The translations under genes were made by a program, and so were the position numbers. From NCBI GenBank assembly GCA_025061935.1, contig JANWZY010000185.1, positions 1 through 6,026 on the forward strand: a DNA stretch of 6,026 nt, read 5' to 3'. Numbering within the stretch: position 1 is the stretch's first letter; every line of letters starts with the position of its first letter. A model generated the notes under the pieces. It saw nothing but the letters and a program-made list of their open reading frames with translations. It was not told the DNA's origin and did no database searches. The stretch is from Verrucomicrobiia bacterium (GTDB lineage Bacteria > Verrucomicrobiota > Verrucomicrobiia > Limisphaerales > DTLC01). This document shows, in pieces, positions 3,058-6,026 of the stretch.

Positions 3058-6026
3058 GACGTAGTTCACAGCAAGGGGTAGCGCTGGTACTGACGCTGAT
3101 TCTGCTCTCGATCATCACGTTCACGACCGTCGCGTTCCTCGCGGTTAGCAGGCGTGAACGTGGCGCGGTCTCGACAACCACCGAGTACAATGTTGCCAAG
3201 CTCGCCGCAGATGCAGCCGTCGAGCACGCCAAAGCGCGCGTGCTGGCACGCATGTTGGCGCAAACGAACCGGTACGTGATCGGGTTCTTTGTCTCGACCA
3301 ACTACATCAACTGGCACGGTTTTGTTCGCGGCGTGGGGCACCCGACGAATGTTAATTACGACTACAAGTTTGACGGTTCGACAAATTTCAGTGCAGACGA
3401 ACGTGTTCAAAACATCGCGAATCTTTTTTACGACCCGCGTCCGCCTGTGTTTGTCAGGACGAATCCCAACCCGAACACACCGCTTGACTTCAGGTTTTAC
3501 CTCGACCTGAACCGTAACAGCCGGTACGACACCAACGGTTGGTGGCCGGTGATCGGGCCCAATGGTGGATTCTTGCGCCCGGACGGGACCGAAAGCACCA
3601 GTCCGGTTGGCGCGCTCACGAACTTTTTCATCGGCGACCCGGAGTGGATAGGCATTCTTGCGGACCCGACCAAGCCGCACAGCCGCACGAACAGGTTCGT
3701 CGCGCGTTTCGCATACGCTGTCGTGCCGCTTAGCCAAGCATTGGACATTAACCACATTCACAACCAGGCGCTACAGAAGGTCCGAACCGGTCCGCTTGAG
3801 CCAATTGACGACGGGTATTTCCGGAACCAAGGGGTGGGGACATGGGAAATCAATCTGGCCGCGTTCTTTGCAGACCTAAATACAAACTATTGGCAGTACT
3901 CTTACAATCGGCCTTATGGCACACCGATCGGGGCGCCAAACACGGGCTACGCGTTCATTGACGCGTTCTTTGTTGTAAGCAACCGTTACAACGGTTGGTA
4001 CGGTAACCTGCTTACGCCGCGTCAGCTATTCGGTCAGGCCGGCCAGAACGCGTTTATCAACGACTACATAGACAGGTACTCCGATGGGCCGCTGATGACC
4101 GGAGTATTCTCGCCCGCAACTGATGCCGAGAGTGTAGGTTTCCCTTGGCTCGGCTCGGACAACACGAATGCCGCAGCGAACTACTTTTTCACGCCCCAAG
4201 AACTGTTTAATACAAACAAAGTGGGTTGGCACCTGCCATTTGCGCTGCTTGAAACCGGCAGGCGCATCAGCTCATACGACAGGTACACATTTTACCGGCT
4301 TATGGCGCAAGTGGGGACCGAATCGGTTCCCGAAGACGCCGGGAAAATCAACATAAACTATTTCATTACACGCAGGACAAACCTGGTCTCTTGGGCAGAC
4401 CCGGCATTCCGCAACGGCGACAGTGCCCGTGGCATTCCAGCTTTCGGGCTGACCGGCCCTGCGGTATTCTTCAAAACTGCGGCGGACAAATTGCTCCAAC
4501 GGTTCAACGGGTACCTCGGGATTTTGCAAATACCGCTCGCGCCAGACGCGCCAGCCGGCGCATTGTTCCGGACTAATACCCTCAGCGTGACCAACATTCC
4601 TATCTGGCCGATCAACTTTTACACCCCCAGCGTGCATAGGCTGCTACAATTGGCAGCAAACATCTACGACGCCACGACGAATTCGCCGTTCCCGTCTGTG
4701 TTCAGGCCGATCTTCCGTCGGGACGGCACCAACGTTTTCATTGCCGGCTACATCGAGGAGCGCGACGCGCGCCTTGTGCTGAACGCACCGCCAATGCTCG
4801 ATTTGAACAACCCTGCAGATCGGCAAAGAGTACCCGTTGCCGGTGTGCCATTCGACCTTGACAACCCAAAGAACGAGCCATTGGTCTGGGGCATTCCAGT
4901 GGTGATCGGGGCCAAGAAAGGCCTGCCCAACTTCAACGAGTTCGCAATGCAAAGCGTGGTCCAAATCACGCGCAAACTCCAAATTACGCGGCCCTCGACG
5001 ACTGCCCCCATGCGCGAGTGGCGGACAAATCAGATGTTCGTGCTCGGCATCTCGAATGTGATCGGCCTCGAGGCATGGAACTCGTACCTCACACCGTACC
5101 CCCGGCCGGTTGACATTTACGTGACGAATTTCCTTAGCATGCAGCTTACAAACCGAACCATAGATGGCCGCGTAACCGTAAGAACGTTGCCAGTGCAAGT
5201 GCACCGGGCCAAGGTCTCTCTTTCCAGTTGGCCCGGGTTCACCACCCATGACGCGGGTCCGTCATTTATTATCCCGCTGTTGACAAACGTGGTTTTCTTG
5301 CCCGACTCGATCTATAGGTTCGGTGAGAACAGATTCGAGACCAATTTGGCAGCAGGGTACGTTGACCCGGTGCATCCGCTGCCGGACTTTGGACTCGTAA
5401 TATCGAACCGGCTTCTGTTCGCGATTGTGGACACCTCGCTAAACAGGATTCTTGATTATGTTAACCTCGACGGCCTGAATGATTACCGGGACTTAGATGA
5501 AGAAATCCGCACGCAGGGCGTCGGGTTTCTGGGACTTTGGAACACCAACTTAATCGGCGGTGTTCCAGAAGGCGTGATATACCAAATCGCAATTTCACTT
5601 GGTGAATACGATGCTGCGAGCACCGATTGGCGCAACTTCGGCATCGGCCAAGCCGACGGGAACTTTAAGTATAAAGAAATCGCCAACTTCAGAGCATTTT
5701 TCACCTCGGGTAACCGCGCTTCCTACGAGGGGTTTACTGCAGTCAACGCAAACCTTGTCCAAGACGTGCCTTTTGCGCCAACGCGCAAAATAGCAAAGTG
5801 GCTCAGGTGGCAGGCAAACGACCCGCTGGTCCACTACACGAAATGGGACCTGCTCGACCTGACCCACACGAATGTGTTGACCGAGATCAAGCCGCCGAGC
5901 GGCCCTGCGCTTACGCCATTCCAGATGGGCTTGGGCCGGCTCAACGAACGGTACCGGCCGTGGGGTAGGTACGAAACTAGTGAGGACCCGGACACTTTCA
6001 ACTTCGCACTCAAAGACCCGCGCGTA
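3054..6026 (+). CDS. Giant GspK/PilX-like pseudopilus-tip protein, at least 991 residues (3' end outside window)
   Basis: The frame starts at ATG 3054, forming ATGA with the previous stop, and stays open for 991 codons to the right edge. The N-terminus MRRSSQQG|VALVLTLILLSIITFTTV (predicted cut at G8|V9) has a short basic leader and one hydrophobic helix. Mature position 5 is Leu (L13) rather than Glu, as in GspK. SRRERGAVSTTTEYNVAKLAADAAVEHAKARVLARM (about residues 34-69) is a long helix after the membrane segment. RFVARFAYAVVPLSQALDINHIHNQ (about 214-238) resembles the GspK 'YAYxVxDExGxINxN' strand. D151-x-N153-x-N155-x3-D159 and N804-x-D806-x-x-N809-D810 with D813, D815 are candidate metal loops. 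NDPLVHYT begins at residue 922. I count no cysteine, about 20 tryptophans and 23 Thr-Asn pairs. Known GspK proteins cap the pseudopilus; this one is at least three times longer and most of it matches no domain I recognise. A Verru_Chthon A-like family is an alternative name. It has no visible ribosome site and probably depends on translation of gene 4. Confidence 0.8.
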   Translation, partial: MRRSSQQGVALVLTLILLSIITFTTVAFLAVSRRERGAVSTTTEYNVAKLAADAAVEHAKARVLARMLAQTNRYVIGFFVSTNYINWHGFVRGVGHPTNVNYDYKFDGSTNFSADERVQNIANLFYDPRPPVFVRTNPNPNTPLDFRFYLDLNRNSRYDTNGWWPVIGPNGGFLRPDGTESTSPVGALTNFFIGDPEWIGILADPTKPHSRTNRFVARFAYAVVPLSQALDINHIHNQALQKVRTGPLEPIDDGYFRNQGVGTWEINLAAFFADLNTNYWQYSYNRPYGTPIGAPNTGYAFIDAFFVVSNRYNGWYGNLLTPRQLFGQAGQNAFINDYIDRYSDGPLMTGVFSPATDAESVGFPWLGSDNTNAAANYFFTPQELFNTNKVGWHLPFALLETGRRISSYDRYTFYRLMAQVGTESVPEDAGKININYFITRRTNLVSWADPAFRNGDSARGIPAFGLTGPAVFFKTAADKLLQRFNGYLGILQIPLAPDAPAGALFRTNTLSVTNIPIWPINFYTPSVHRLLQLAANIYDATTNSPFPSVFRPIFRRDGTNVFIAGYIEERDARLVLNAPPMLDLNNPADRQRVPVAGVPFDLDNPKNEPLVWGIPVVIGAKKGLPNFNEFAMQSVVQITRKLQITRPSTTAPMREWRTNQMFVLGISNVIGLEAWNSYLTPYPRPVDIYVTNFLSMQLTNRTIDGRVTVRTLPVQVHRAKVSLSSWPGFTTHDAGPSFIIPLLTNVVFLPDSIYRFGENRFETNLAAGYVDPVHPLPDFGLVISNRLLFAIVDTSLNRILDYVNLDGLNDYRDLDEEIRTQGVGFLGLWNTNLIGGVPEGVIYQIAISLGEYDAASTDWRNFGIGQADGNFKYKEIANFRAFFTSGNRASYEGFTAVNANLVQDVPFAPTRKIAKWLRWQANDPLVHYTKWDLLDLTHTNVLTEIKPPSGPALTPFQMGLGRLNERYRPWGRYETSEDPDTFNFALKDPRV

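Noticed and set aside
3504..3530. A dockerin domain in gene 5
   Set aside because: Only one loop-like DxNxNxxxD segment is present; dockerins need two repeated loop-helix units, and the following residues do not fit the dockerin helix.
3066..3761. Long minus-strand open frame (231 codons) opposite gene 5
   Set aside because: It lies wholly inside the 991-codon plus-strand frame. Its translation is rich in Arg and Val without a recognisable domain, as expected for an antisense shadow. The plus frame has a convincing start, signal and family resemblance.
4644..5249. Minus-strand open frame of 201 codons
   Set aside because: It is antisense to gene 5, is full of His and Cys as shadows of plus-strand codons often are, and has no ribosome site or family motif that I can recognise.
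3054..6026. Calling gene 5 a definite Verru_Chthon cassette protein A
   Set aside because: Size, position and neighbours fit, but I could not find the motifs I associate with that family in the visible 991 residues, and the 3' end is missing. GspK/PilX-like is the safer description, with Verru_Chthon A kept as an alternative.
1..6026. CRISPR array, tRNA/rRNA gene, insertion sequence or terminator
   Set aside because: Coding frames cover the whole window with no gap between genes. No regularly spaced repeats, transposase-like products or hairpin-plus-T-run structures were seen.

Overview
The window is one uninterrupted plus-strand operon fragment with five genes and no intergenic DNA. All four neighbouring gene pairs overlap: 20 bases between genes 1 and 2, and 4-base ATGA, GTGA and ATGA junctions after that. 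The first gene runs off the left edge and the fifth off the right edge. No RNA gene, mobile element, CRISPR array, promoter or terminator was seen. The minus strand shows only open frames lying opposite the plus-strand genes.

Every gene encodes a prepilin-like (type IV pilin or type II pseudopilin) protein. Gene 1 (left edge to 316) is the C-terminal part of a GspG-like major pseudopilin. It has the DPWGNPY motif and the SLGPD / DNVLGW calcium-loop-like ending. Gene 2 (297-1163) is GspH/FimT-like, with a leader ending G|FTLLE. Gene 3 (1160-2020) is GspI-like, with G|FTLVE. Gene 4 (2017-3057) is GspJ-like, with A|FSLVE. Gene 5 (from 3054) has a GspK/PilX-like N-terminus, G|VALVLTLILL with no glutamate at +5, but continues for at least 991 codons. 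Classical GspK is only about 300-350 residues. The order therefore matches the gspG-H-I-J-K order of type II secretion operons, with a giant protein in the GspK place.

By analogy with type II secretion, products 3, 4 and 5 would form the tip of a pseudopilus. Product 2 would join them to a shaft built of product 1. The giant fifth protein would put a large, cysteine-free, Trp- and Thr-Asn-rich domain outside the inner membrane. No ATPase, inner-membrane platform, secretin or prepilin peptidase gene is visible, so the machine that would assemble these proteins must be encoded elsewhere.

The most likely source is a member of the Verrucomicrobiota (Pedosphaera/Limisphaera-type lineages) or a related PVC bacterium. 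This rests on memory of family style: prepilin cassettes with one very large member, the GspG-like ending, the LTGR ending of gene 2, and the DINHIHNQ and NDPLVHYT stretches of gene 5. Base composition is moderately GC-rich, by eye in the mid-50s percent. The taxonomic call is an inference and was not tested by a search.
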